Source: Cryptomeria japonica (lineage: Eukaryota > Streptophyta > Pinopsida > Cupressales > Cupressaceae). Taken from it: 64,000 nt of DNA. Under the pieces are notes generated by a model. That model did no database searches, was not told the origin of the DNA, and worked only from the letters and a program-made list of their open reading frames with translations. Positions 20,719 through 32,069 of the stretch are shown here, piece after piece. The position numbers and the translations under genes were made by a program. The stretch is taken from contig NC_081414.1 in the NCBI RefSeq assembly GCF_030272615.1, positions 822,117,896-822,181,895 of the forward strand. Direction: 5' to 3'. Within the stretch, counting starts at the first letter, position 1. Each line of letters starts with the position of its first letter.

Positions 20719-22226
20719 TGTAGCTAGGAAATGTGGAAATCATCACAAGTAATAAGAAATTGGACTAGCTCAATCACAAAAGCTAAAATGCAATGATCTA
20801 TCCTAAACACACTCAATAAAGACATGAAAAGCAAAACATTCAAGATTAAAAACTAAGCAAACCAAATGTAGATCTGAATGTCTCCTTCATGTGGCTCCAT
20901 TGTCCTTCTTTCTTCTTCAAATAGCCTTTGTTTGTGGATCTCACCTTCAAGTGCATAAACCTAATGTGAAAGCAAGATTGACAAGTAGCGCAAGAATACT
21001 CAAAGCGCGATTGATTCGACCAAGTAGTAGGGGGTTTTGATTGAAGAAATTCATCCAATTTATAGACAAATTGGAGAAAAGATCAAATTAGCATGAAGAG
21101 ATTCAAATGGAAATTCAAATCAAGAATGACAATTATGACAAATTATGACAAATTTGCACTTTCTATGCAAGATTGATTGATTGATAATTTATGACAAAAT
21201 TATGACAAATTCCTATGTCAAAATTAATTGATTATCAATTATGACAAATTATGACAAATTGAAATGTCATTCCCATGAAATTAGGAGAAAAATAGGAGAG
21301 AATAGAAATTAGGAAATTAGAAAAAGAGGAATATTAGGAATTAAGAAATTGATGAAAATTAGGAAATTAGGAGCTAGGAGAAATTAGGTAAATTAATTAA
21401 TAATTTGTCATTTATTAATTAATTCACAAAAAGAGGAATAATTAGTTAATTAAATGAACATTTAATTGTAACACAAAGACTTAGGACAAATAAATAATTT
21501 ATTAATCCTAGAGGGAGAAATGACAAACAAGGTTAAATGATTAAATCATGAAACCCTAGAAGATGAATTAGCAATGCAAGGATGACAATTAGGTCGTGAT
21601 TGAAGGATAATTGATATCGATTCGATTTGATCATGATTCCAACTTGATAAATGACCAATGCTGATAAATGATTTGATTGATAAATGCACCAATTGACGAG
21701 GAACAATGACTAATTGATCCAAATTGACATGATTGAGAAAGACGACAATAGATGACAAATCGATCACAAAATGACAAAATTTGACAAGAGGACAAGGATC
21801 AATGACAAAATAGTTTGCAAGATGACAAGACTGAAAATGACCACGATCGATGACAAATCGATCACCAAATGACAAGATTGGAAATGACAACAATTAAAGA
21901 TAAATTGATCACATGATGACAAGATTGAAAAGAGGACAAAACCCTAATTAGGATTGACGATGTCCAAAATGATGACAAATGAGGACGCACATTGATGCGA
22001 CAGGATAAGATTGACCAAAATCATGATTGAAGATTGTTGTCGACAAGACCAATTTCGAAAGCGAGACAAATGAAGAATGCAGAAGAATGACTCGATGCTC
22101 ACAAATGATAAAGACCAAGTGCGAATCATAGGAGAAATGTTAATGCGATGCAAAAACCTAAAATGAGGCAATGCATAAATGTTAAAATATGACTCTGCAA
22201 GCGTTGACCATTTTTAGGTGTCTACA
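20719..22226 (-). repeat. Left (3') LTR of element F
   Basis: 1508 bp. On the minus strand it starts TGTAGACACCTAAAAATGGT and ends CCTAGCTACA. It matches 32070-33566 with small indels and scattered substitutions. Its interior holds many repeats of ATGACAAATT and GATGACAA type (about 21120-21260 and 21540-21980). Confidence 0.85.
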
Positions 22227-22243
22227 TTTTGCCCCTCTTTGAG
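22227..22243 (-). promoter_or_regulatory. Polypurine tract of element F
   Basis: Minus-strand TCAAAGAGGGGCAAAA lies directly before the LTR start TGTAGACACC. This fixes the minus orientation of F. Confidence 0.75.
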
Positions 22244-23040
22244 ACAATGTGATATTAAGCATTGTTTCAAAGAACAATAATGAAAATGCCCCAGGCACTA
22301 ACGATGACATATGCATGCCCCCTCGAGGAATTGGCCAGAAATATCAAAAAAAGAGGCCAATTTGTCGATAAGAATGATAGAAGACGATAGGTTCGAATGG
22401 ATCAAATGAACTGCCAATCAGAGATCGAATGCATGAAGGACAAGCAAATGATGGAGCATAAGATGGAGAGGGTGCACGTCTATCTATGCACTGACAAAGA
22501 TCTATAAATGAGACAAAGAGAATGAAAAGAGCTCATTTGCACTAGCCAAAGAGGAGAATTTTTTGCTCTGGAAAAGGACACTTGCAGAGAGATGGCAAAC
22601 ATTCCAATGGTAGATCACCTCAGAGAACATGTACACACTTATAGATGATCAGATGATGCGGGAGCAGTGGTATGTATCTCAAAAACCCATATTTTCAATT
22701 TCATGAATTCGACTTGCTTACGGGACATTGCGAGGCCCACAGGGAATGCAGAAACTGACTTCTGCGCTTGTGTAGGGTGAATTCTATGCTTGTGTAGGGT
22801 CTTTTGTGCTTGTGTTGCGTACACAAGTGCATGTTGTGTGACACAGGCATAGGATTCTTGACACAGGTGTAGTTGTGCATTGGCAACCCTTATTTGGTCA
22901 AAAATGACATGCGAATGAGCCAAAAAGGGGGGATAAGGGTAGGATAGGTCAAAATAGATAAAGAACATCCTGATTTGGACATGAAACAAGGAAATACAGC
23001 CTGTAGGAGCAAACCCTAATACTAACAAAATATGCCCCAA
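22244..23040. other. F internal sequence between polypurine tract and PMD gene
   Basis: No credible gene. A cluster at about 22745-22880 holds copies of GACACAGGYRTA and of the inverted form GCTTGTGTAGGG. The same motif recurs as an array at about 31855-31955 near the other end of the internal region. An open minus frame at 22639-23067 is probably accidental. Confidence 0.45.
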
Positions 23041-23045
23041 TTGTG

Positions 23046-24834
23046 ATGCAGAGTCGACAGTATCCATTGATCACGCGGGAGAATCGAATAGACTGTTTCA
23101 TGCTACGACATAGACTCAGGAGCATAGATAGAGATACACTAGCAGGACTTGGGATATATTATATCACATTCATGCCCAAGATTAGGGAAAACGTAGGACT
23201 GCTTACCGCATTGGCAGAGCGATGGCATTCGGAGAACTCCTCATTCCATCTGGCGACTGGAGAGGTGAGGGTGACACTAGAGGATGTATGGCATATCCTC
23301 CACATTCCAATTCATGGGGAGATGGTAGAGTATGACCCAGTGATAGGGAGAGATGCATTATGCAGGTTATTTGAGTGTGATGCAGATGATTTGGATATTG
23401 TCAAGAAGGAGATCGGCTGGGAGAGCATGGCATCAGAGTATGATTGACGATATGTGGTTATAGCAGTGATGATAGCATGCCTACTAGTAGGGGACAGATG
23501 AGGACATGGATTCCCTATTGGATGGGGAAGAGTGCTAGAGCAGATGGTGATAGAGGGTACAGTGTACACATGGGGACCATGTGTGTTTGCTATGCTATAT
23601 TTTCAGTTGCATCAGATAGCATATCAGGGAGTGCAGACTTTGAGTTGTGGAGTCACATTGTTACAGGTATGGGCATTTGAGCACATAGCCATATGTCGAT
23701 CGATTACAGAGAGACAGGTAGTACCACATTGGCCATATGTGTACTGCTATGGGGGAGCACTAAGATAGGGTCTATTCGGATACAGATTGTATTGGCGACA
23801 TGAGCTAGATAGATTGAGAGAGTTCACATCGAGGCTATATCTTGATTGCCTTGGATGGTCAGATGATCATGATGAGCTATCATATTGTAGACAGGAGAGG
23901 TACCTGATTGGGTGACCAGTGAATCGCTAGAGAGTGATTGAGATGTACCTGCCAGAGAGAGTCAGATGAACCTAGAAGGACTGCACACTTTTCCTAGAGA
24001 GTGATTGGAGAGAGGCAGGATGTACCCAGAAGGACTGCACACTTTTCCCGATCTCACAGGGAGACAAGTCAGTGGGGGAGGATGATTCAGCCACACATAG
24101 CATATGCCAATTTCACATAGCTACAAGAGAGGCAGTGGGATTGGAGGTCAGATGTGGTGGATGCTGGGATGACAAAGGAGTATGAGAGATGGTTTGCATG
24201 ATGATGACCAGTGCCATTGATAGATCCGAACATTCTAGTACCTAGGAGACAGGAGGACTTCCCACTCACTGGAGAGGAGGGAGATGATGAGGATGAGGAG
24301 GATGAGGGTGGGGATCAGGATGAGGGGGATGATGAGGACAAAGATGAGGAGGAGGATGATGATGATGAGCCAGACTCAGCTGATCAGGAGACATTGCAAG
24401 ATATAACCATAGAGCCAGAGATAGTGAGGATAGAGGAGATGGAGTTGTGCAGGGCTACCATAGCGAGTTAGCCGGATCACATTGCGACATTAGAGAGACA
24501 GAATGCCATCTTGAGGATAGAGCAGGATCAGTTCAGAGCGAAGATAGCAAAACTCATAGCGGCTTGAGATACAACAATAGCTTAGGCACAATGAGAAGAA
24601 CAGAGAGTCACTGAGTATATTGGGTTGATTAGGGATGCCAGTGCATGTGAGATGGCACAGATGCTGGTAGAGACTAGAGAGGAGATACGCCATTGGAGGA
24701 CACTATATGAGAGTGCAGTTCCACCAAATCAGAGAGCAGCATCATATTGGGCATGCTCAAGGATAGAGAGCAGGGCACGCTCTCGGAGGTCATTGAGCAG
24801 CATGGGGGTGAGTGGACCTATGAGATCACCATAG
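23046..24834 (+). pseudogene. Plant mobile domain (PMD) protein gene, broken, antisense to element F
   Basis: ATG at 23046 opens a frame of 133 codons whose sequence ERWHSENSSFHLATGEVRVT, followed by LEDVWHILHIPIHGEMV, is the hallmark of the plant mobile domain (as in MAIN/MAIL1 proteins). A TGA near 23445 and a frameshift follow. The domain continues in the frame of 23532-23768 (VYTWGPCVFAMLYFQLHQIA, TLLQVWAFEHIAI). Downstream is a strongly acidic Asp/Glu tail (24270-24370) and a coiled-coil-like end (about 24480-24834) with stops. PMD proteins occur as host genes and inside transposons; host ones affect silencing and genome stability. Here it sits between gag-like frame and 3' LTR on the opposite strand, the place where some Tat-type elements carry antisense ORFs. 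Confidence 0.8.
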
Positions 24835-27232
24835 CTAGGACCAGGGACAGGAGGGACATCATCCTTGAGACATGGTAGGGATGAGGAGGATAGAGGGAGC
24901 ACCCAGTGATAGAGGCACGTGCTCCTTAGGATAGAGACAGATGTAGTTTGACGTTATGTAGTGTGATATTATATAGTTAGCCTGTGGGCTATACTTAGGA
25001 CAAATAGTCCAATTTTGTACTCTGATATTATTGTGATATATGATATGATATGCATCGATATGATGGGATGCAATGTGTTATGACATATGGTTATTTTCCA
25101 TGTATGGATGACTTATGTACTATTTATGAATGTATTTTTATGTGTTTTTGATGCATTTATAATATGAAGTGGATAAAATGCTTGATATGATGCTTGATGT
25201 GATGCTTGATATAATGCAAATGTACTAACCAATGAATGCAGGATGCAACATATGTGTGTGGAGAAATTGGAGCACTAGACCAAACTGACTATCCGAACTG
25301 ATGGAAGAAATGAGACAGAGGACAGTTAGAGATGAAGAAAAACTTGCTTTCAGTAATGCACTTTGTAGGTGAGAACCTTTATTTTAATATAGCAAAATGG
25401 ATGTGTAGCATCATGGCATTGAAGGCCAGAGCTGAAATGCAACCCTTTTTGCAATAGACACATCGCAGACAAAAAAAAAAACAATCACAACAAAAAAGAA
25501 AGAGACCATGAACCATCCCGGTCACTCTAAATCACTCAGTGACATCATCGAGCAACATAGGAACATGATCGAAGCCAAAGATAAATAAAAAAAGATAAGA
25601 TGCACAAATTCTAACAAATCAAACAAACATCTTGATCTTCATTGTCAAAAGTTGAAAGTGTTGATAAGACAATCATGGTATCTAGTTTCAGGACATGTGG
25701 TACCCCATCTAAGACAGGACACAGTTTGGTTTTGAGTAAACCACACCCTATATAAGACCCATGATAGTAGTGCCAAGGACAAATTATTTTGATGTTGATT
25801 GATTGATATGACAATGTTGATCAGTTTGAATGTCTAGTTTGATTGAAAAGGTTCATTTGTTAATGCATGATTCTATTAAAGCACAGTGTGTGATTGCGTG
25901 TCATTGGAGGGATGCTCAGTGATCTATCAATGCACAAAGGGGATAATTTATTGCAAAATGCTTGTTTGTGCGATTTTTATAATTTTTTTGTTCATTTTTT
26001 TTCAGGATGTTATTTGACTTTTTAGGGATTTTTTTCAAGACATTTTTTGATTTTTTTGTTTTTATTTTTTCAGGACATTATTTAATTTTTTTGGATTATT
26101 TCAAGACATTTTTCAATTTTTTTATGATTATTTCAGGACATTTTTCAATTTTTTTGGATTATTTCAGGACATTTTTCAATTTTTTTATGATTATTTTAGG
26201 ACATTTTTCAATTTTTTTGGATTATTTCAAGACATTTTTCAATTTTTTATGATTTTGCCCCCAGTGTCCAGCAAGGCAAGGAATATGACAGGTGAATAAA
26301 TAGGCTTTCTGAAATGATGGTGGATAGAGGGACGACAAAGGCCTTTTATCATGGAGACAATACAGATGCAATTTTCAAGGGCTATTGCATGATGGGATAA
26401 GAGACTAGATATGACAATGTAAAGCAGTGAAATGGCATGAGGGACATGTCAAGAGGTGTTTTAAACCATGTTTAAATTTTGCATCCTTATGTCAGATCAA
26501 GATCAAGGGACAAAAAGAGTGTATGGATAGTGATAAGATATGGATAGGATAAGCAAGACCAAGAATGGATAAGGGACATGGACTGAAGGTTGGGATTGGC
26601 TAAGGGATAGTGGCAAAAAGTTGTAATAAGACAGGGAATATTGATGAAAGGTTATAATAAGCAAATGGATAAATGACCAAAAGCTATGATGGACTAAAAG
26701 CTGCAAACAAGATACATGATGCTCATGATGATCCTCAGCCTTGTCAAGATCAAAGGTGGAAAAGGGGATATGTACATGAAGGACAATAGGATAATGAAGG
26801 GTAATGACAGGGGTTCGATAGGATAATGAAACAATGAAGGACAAAAGGATATGATAGGATAAAACTTGTTACCAAGTACGATATGCAAGAAGTTCATAGA
26901 TTATACATGATGCCTGTTTGCCAGGTTTTCATCACAGTACTTGTCCAAGGTGCCTGTTTGCCAGGTTTTCACCAGTGGATGAATTATTTTTGCTTTATTT
27001 TTTTTCTTTTGTCTTTTTCATTTTTTTTTTCACTTTTTTTTTCACTTTTTATTTTTATTTTGACTTTTTCAATAGAAGATGGACACATGATAGGGGATGG
27101 AAGAAGGACTCAAATATCTTTTTGTTTGGATAGTAGCCTTGAAAAAAAAAATGGACCATGACCTTTAAAAGTATGCTCAAAGACGTTGGTAGGATAAGGA
27201 CATGGAAAATGAGATGAATCTAAGGCAAGGAT
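24835..27232. other. Non-coding internal region of element F
   Basis: No gene recognised. Contents: a short ATGCTTGATRTG repeat (25177-25220), an A-rich run at 25470, a T-rich 31-bp tandem array (26020-26260), a doubled TGCCTGTTTGCCAGGTTTTC (26910 and 26950) and a T-rich stretch (26995-27065). Many GGATAAG/GACAAAGG-type words occur. Small ORFs here have low-complexity translations. Confidence 0.5.
26010..26262. repeat. T-rich tandem repeat in element F
   Basis: About seven or eight imperfect units of roughly 31 bp, core GGACATTTTTCAATTTTTTT followed by GGATTATTTCA. Later units alternate TTTTGGATTATTTC and TTATGATTATTTC endings, suggesting growth by two-unit steps. Confidence 0.75.
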
Positions 27233-30070
27233 TTATGTAAAGGATTGGATCAGAGGGATCGAAGGATGAAAAATATGCATTGGATAATGGATAGGGTATT
27301 GGAAGAATTGGGCTTCTGTAGATGGAAATGAAGGCAAGATCAACATTGGCACACACCTTGAGGGGTGATGGACTGATGGAGGACAAATGTATTTTGGATA
27401 TTGAGATTTTGACAAAGGAACGACTATGGATTTTGGGACATAAGGGCCCAAAACGGATGAAGAAGGTGGTGTAGAAATAGACTTGGAAGGTTTGGATGGA
27501 GGAACAACAATTTTAGATGCCAATCTAGGTTGTTCTTTTTGTGCTTCAAGGAGCTTCTTGGGGATCAACATGGTTTTTGATTTTTCATGCTTTTGTGGTT
27601 CCTTGGAGTGCATTGCTTGCACAAGGGATTTAGGAACCCATATATATTTTGACTTTGCTTTATTTTTCTCAGTGGGCCTTTGTGGCCTTTTGGATATATT
27701 TTTTTCTTTATAGATCATATTGTTCTTTGTTTTGACATGTCGATTATATTGGATATGTTGATCCTTGAATACATGTGGATTTTTAGACTTATGACTTTTA
27801 TACTTGGCATCCAAATTGATTGGAGGAGGAAAGGAATGCATGGATGGATATGAATGAAATGGAATTCTTTTAGATTGATGAAATTTACTCAAGGATGTGT
27901 GCCTTTGCTGACCTTGCATAAAGGATGAAGGGATATAAGGACCTAAGATGGATGGAAAGTATGATGGGGAAGGGATATGTTTGGATTTTGAAGGAGGGAT
28001 ACCAACGTCTTGAGAGTGAGTTGTGTAGACATAACCCTTAAGATCTTATTTGATATGGAGGGATTCTTTCTTATGAATATCTACTCCTTTGCCTTTATGA
28101 ATATCTTGACTTGTAGGATACTCTTTTCTTTGGGAAGAAGATGTGAGTCCATTATGAGGTGGATATGATATGAGAGAAATAATGAGATCTTGAAGTGGAT
28201 CGGATTGCACCAAAGTGGAAGAACCCATTATGCATGTCGAGGGTTCATGAACATCTTGCACTGACATGTTAGAATCATGAGGGAGATTAGGATCATGTAG
28301 TGGACATGGTTCAATGATAGGCTCTTCAAGAGATGTAACGGGAGAAATAATGGGATCATCAAAAGAAATGCGATCTTGGGGTGTGTATGGAGGATTAAGA
28401 CAAGGAGGTGGAGGAACAAAAAGATCTTGTGGAGGATTTAAAGGAATAATTTGATCTTGACAAGGAGGAAGATCATTGGAATCCTCTTTAAAGGCTCTTT
28501 TCTCTTGAATTTTAATGGGATCATTGGAAAGGATGGAAGGGATATCTTGATCTTTCTTAGGAAGTGGAATGCCAATGGGATTTGGAAGGACATTTTTTTC
28601 ATGAAATGGAAGGGGATCATTTGGGATTGGATGGACTGGGATATCTTGATCTTTCTTGAGGAATGGAGTGTCAATAGGACTTTGGATAGGATGGACAAGA
28701 ATAATGGAATCATTGCGAGTGTCTAGGGAAATGGGATCCTGGTCAACAATTGGATGGGATGATAAGGTTTCAGGATCATGATCTTGATCTTCTTTAGGAC
28801 TCATTTCTTCATGCTCTAATTTATCCTCTTGACATGGGGTTGGACTTTGGATATGCATGGGGGATTCTGACAAGGGATTAATGCTTTGGCCTGAAGGAAA
28901 TGCACTTGGAACATTTGTGATGGACTCTAGCAAGGAATCAATGCTTGGACATGAGGAAGAGAGACTTCGAATGGGGTCCTCTAAAATAGGTAATGGCAAT
29001 AAAGTGCATGGTGGCATTGGGTCTTGTATTTCTAAAACATGACAAGGATGTGCATCATGAATTGGATTATCTTGGCAATCAATTATGGATAGCTCTTGGA
29101 TAATTGCATCCTTGGGTGTATTGTTTGATGAGGACAATATGGAAGGTTCTTGTGAAACTTCTAAAGGTGTAGGGATAGATGCCATTGGAGAGTCAATTTT
29201 CTTGTGGGGAGATGAGGCATTGCTAGACATAAGTGTATTATCTTGATCTTCTGCAAAGAACTCACTTGGTAGGTTCCTTAAGAGCCTTGCAATAAAGCCC
29301 CCTTTCTTTCAAGGTTTTGACATAGTTGTATCTGGAATTTGAACTTGTTTTTGGTTTGATGTCATGTTTTGATATTGGACTTGGTTCAATTGTTCTGACA
29401 TGTTTGAAACTTGGGTTGGTGTGTGCTGCAACCTTTGTTTTTGAATGTTTGGTTGTAGTTGTTGACATTGACATGTTGATTGAACTTGTTGATATTCCAC
29501 CATTGGTTGAACTATTTGTGGACATTGTATAGTTGGTTGGACATATTGTTGAAATTGGACCATTGGTTGTATTGGTTGGAAATGTTGGAACTGTTGAACA
29601 ATTGGTTGTGATGGTTGAAAATCTAATTGATAGTAAACACCTTCTTGTTCTTGTTGTGAAGGCACATAATGTTGTTGTCTCTTTTCTTGAAATTATTTCA
29701 TCATCTCTATTTGTGAGAGGAGAGCTGGTATGTTTGATCGTTTAAGAAGAGATTTTACATCAATTGGCTCAATCTTTGGATTTTGACCTGGAAATTTTTG
29801 AAACATTTTAGATATTTGTGATCTATTCTTCTCAATGTTTTTCACTTTTTGTTCCAATATCTCCTTTTCTTGAGCTAGTTTCTCCTCTAGTTTTTGTATT
29901 TGGAGACTTGTTTCATCATAAAAAGTTTGATCGATATTGCCTTGTTGTTGGGTTGGATATAATTGTGATTGCCTTGGATTAAAATTGAATTGCATTAGTG
30001 ATTGATACGTCAAAATTTGTTGCATCATTGGTGCTTGGAACCTTGTTTCAATAGACATGTCACTATGCAA
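27233..30070 (-). pseudogene. Long low-complexity reading frame of element F (Gag-position protein)
   Basis: Segments 30070-29693, 29665-29309, 29230-28046 and 27919-27233 all lie in one minus-strand frame of about 945 codons with three main stops (TAA near 29693, TGA near 29309, TAA/TAG near 28046). The N-terminus has a Gln-rich start and a coiled coil (LQIQKLEEKLAQEKEILEQK). The second part is Gln/Pro-rich. The third (394 aa) is Pro/Asp/Ser-rich with repeated 'PxxKKDQDIP' units. The last is basic and Ser/Pro-rich. No knuckle, protease or polymerase motif is visible. By position it replaces gag-pol. Function unknown. Confidence 0.6.
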
Positions 30071-32045
30071 ATGGAACTAATGGGATTGACAAATGCAACT
30101 TAAAAGGATGACAATGCAACTTAATGTTTTTGTTGTTTTTAGGATTTTGACAAACTCATGAATGCAATTCTAAAAATGAGACCTTTAGGAGATTGAAATG
30201 ATGTCTAGACCTCAAAGGACAAAAGGACCAAGTGACAAAAGGACAAAATGACAATGTCTCCCCTATATGCTTGGATACTAAGCTAGGTTTGACGAAATGA
30301 TAATAATGACAAAAAGAGAAAAGATTTGATAAGGTCTAGACTTCCTAACAATGACTTAGGGTTTATCAAAGATTTGGATTACTCAGGTATAACAAAACCT
30401 AGTTTTGACACTATATGCAAAGGGACAATTACTATGCAAATGACCCTAATATGATATGATAATGACCTAAGCTTAATGAAGAGACCTAGGGTATGCAAAT
30501 GTGAATGTATGACAATGGTATTACTCTAATGCAAGAGGACACATGCAAATGGATGACCCTTATTGATATGCAAAGGAGTATGACCTAGGTGAAACCTAAC
30601 CTTGGTAATTGACAATGAATTTGCAAAATGTAAACCTAAAATGAACCTAAATCTAAGTGACATGAATGTTGAGACAAGATTTTGAAAAATGTTTGACAAC
30701 CATGTTTGAAGATGTTTTGAACTTTGTTGGATGAAATGTCTTATGTTAATCCTTGTTTTGAATCAATTTGTCTTGTTTTGAAATGAGATGCAATTCAACT
30801 TTTGACAAGAAAAGAAGACAAGATATTTCAACTTAGACTCAAGACAATCGTGCTCATTCACACATTTCTTATGGTAGGCAAGGACATTAGGTACTTGAGA
30901 GGTAGACTTGTTATGGGATTCAAGGAGAATACATAGATGCTTGACCCCATGGGCTCCCCTCCATGGCACTCACTTCTTAGGGCAGCCAAGCATCAGTCCC
31001 CATGGAAATCTCCCCATGGTGAACTTAGTATCTCTTCCAAGTATTCGAACTTGTCCTTCTCAAGCAACTAGAAGGGTTTTTGGCCTCTAAAAACAAGGTG
31101 TTTAGTAAGGGATTTCTGTTAAGTGTTACTCCTTGATGTCACGTAAGTGTGATTGAGACATTAAGCCCACCAAGATACCAAACAAATGTAGTCGCGCAAG
31201 CATGATTTAGACCATGAGGTCCTACTTAGATGTTGATATGAGAAAGAGTTCAAGGGTCATCACTTCCCAAGTAACTACAATTCCCATGTAACCCTTCCTT
31301 CAAAGCTTTCGCCCATCAGGTATTTATTTATAGTGAGTTAGAATTCCAAGGTATTCTATCCGTACTCACTTTGGGTCATTCCCTTCTCACGATTGTCACT
31401 TTCTTGCAAAAGCAAATGGTCGGGAAGGTAGGCCCTCTAAAGGTGACACACAATCAAAAACATGAGCATGGTATCGAAGATCTAGATTTTTGATCACCCT
31501 AAGAAGGATGAGAGCATACTCTCCTACTCCAATGTCAAACTCAAAAATCAAAGCAAACATACATTCATTCCATCCTATTTAGAAATCATACTAGGTGCCT
31601 AAATATTAATTGCAAACACAAAGTTTAGTTGTAATCCAAGGCAACCTGCAAAACCCAAGTCAGAAGTTTGATATGTTTAGTCTTTGACTATCGAACCTAC
31701 ATAAAATGTGTTAGTAGTTTCATTTGTTGTCTTTTCCATGTGTAATGCCAAGGTGCTACACAGAGAATCAATACCAAAAACCAAAAAAGCAAAAACAGAA
31801 TGCAAAACAAGACAATTTTCAAGTAAAAACACTACTTTTTTTACCTCTGTTTCTGGACTTACACAGGCGCAGAATTCTTGACACAGGCATAGATTGTCCT
31901 TGACACAGGTGCAAAATGCTTGACACAGGCACAAATTGTCTCACATAGGCACATAAGTCCCCAGAAGGCCCTGCATTACCCTGTTTCTTGGGTTTTTAGC
32001 CTGCAAATCAACTCAAAAGCACTTAAAAGCATGATTAGATGGTTA
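30071..32045 (-). other. Leader of element F
   Basis: About 2 kb between the primer site and the first long frame. Block 31120-31680 is homologous to D's leader (18120-18640). It includes two copies of a GTCACGTAAGTGTGATTGAG-like motif (31138 and 31191), the TTTATAGTGAGTT segment, the TCTAGATTTTTGATC...GAGAGCATACTCTCCTA segment and AACCTGCAAAA. An array of CTTGACACAGGYRCA repeats lies at 31855-31955. GACAAAATGACAA-type simple sequence occurs at 30200-30320. Confidence 0.65.
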
Positions 32046-32064
32046 GTTCACGTCAAGTTCACCA
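32046..32064 (-). promoter_or_regulatory. Primer-binding-site candidate of element F
   Basis: TGGTGAACTTGACGTGAAC on the minus strand begins a few bases after the 5' LTR end. It differs by two bases from the C site. Confidence 0.65.
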
Positions 32065-32069
32065 ATTAA

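Noticed and set aside
26007-26252. 81-codon Phe-rich ORF
   Set aside because: It is the translation of the T-rich tandem repeat.
26010-26262. CRISPR-like array
   Set aside because: Units are contiguous with no unique spacers, and the setting is a plant retroelement.
28451-28726. Plus-strand ORFs opposite F's long frame (27483, 28451, 28857, 29326, 29533)
   Set aside because: They are antisense shadows of the repetitive Pro/Asp/Gln-rich minus-strand frame.
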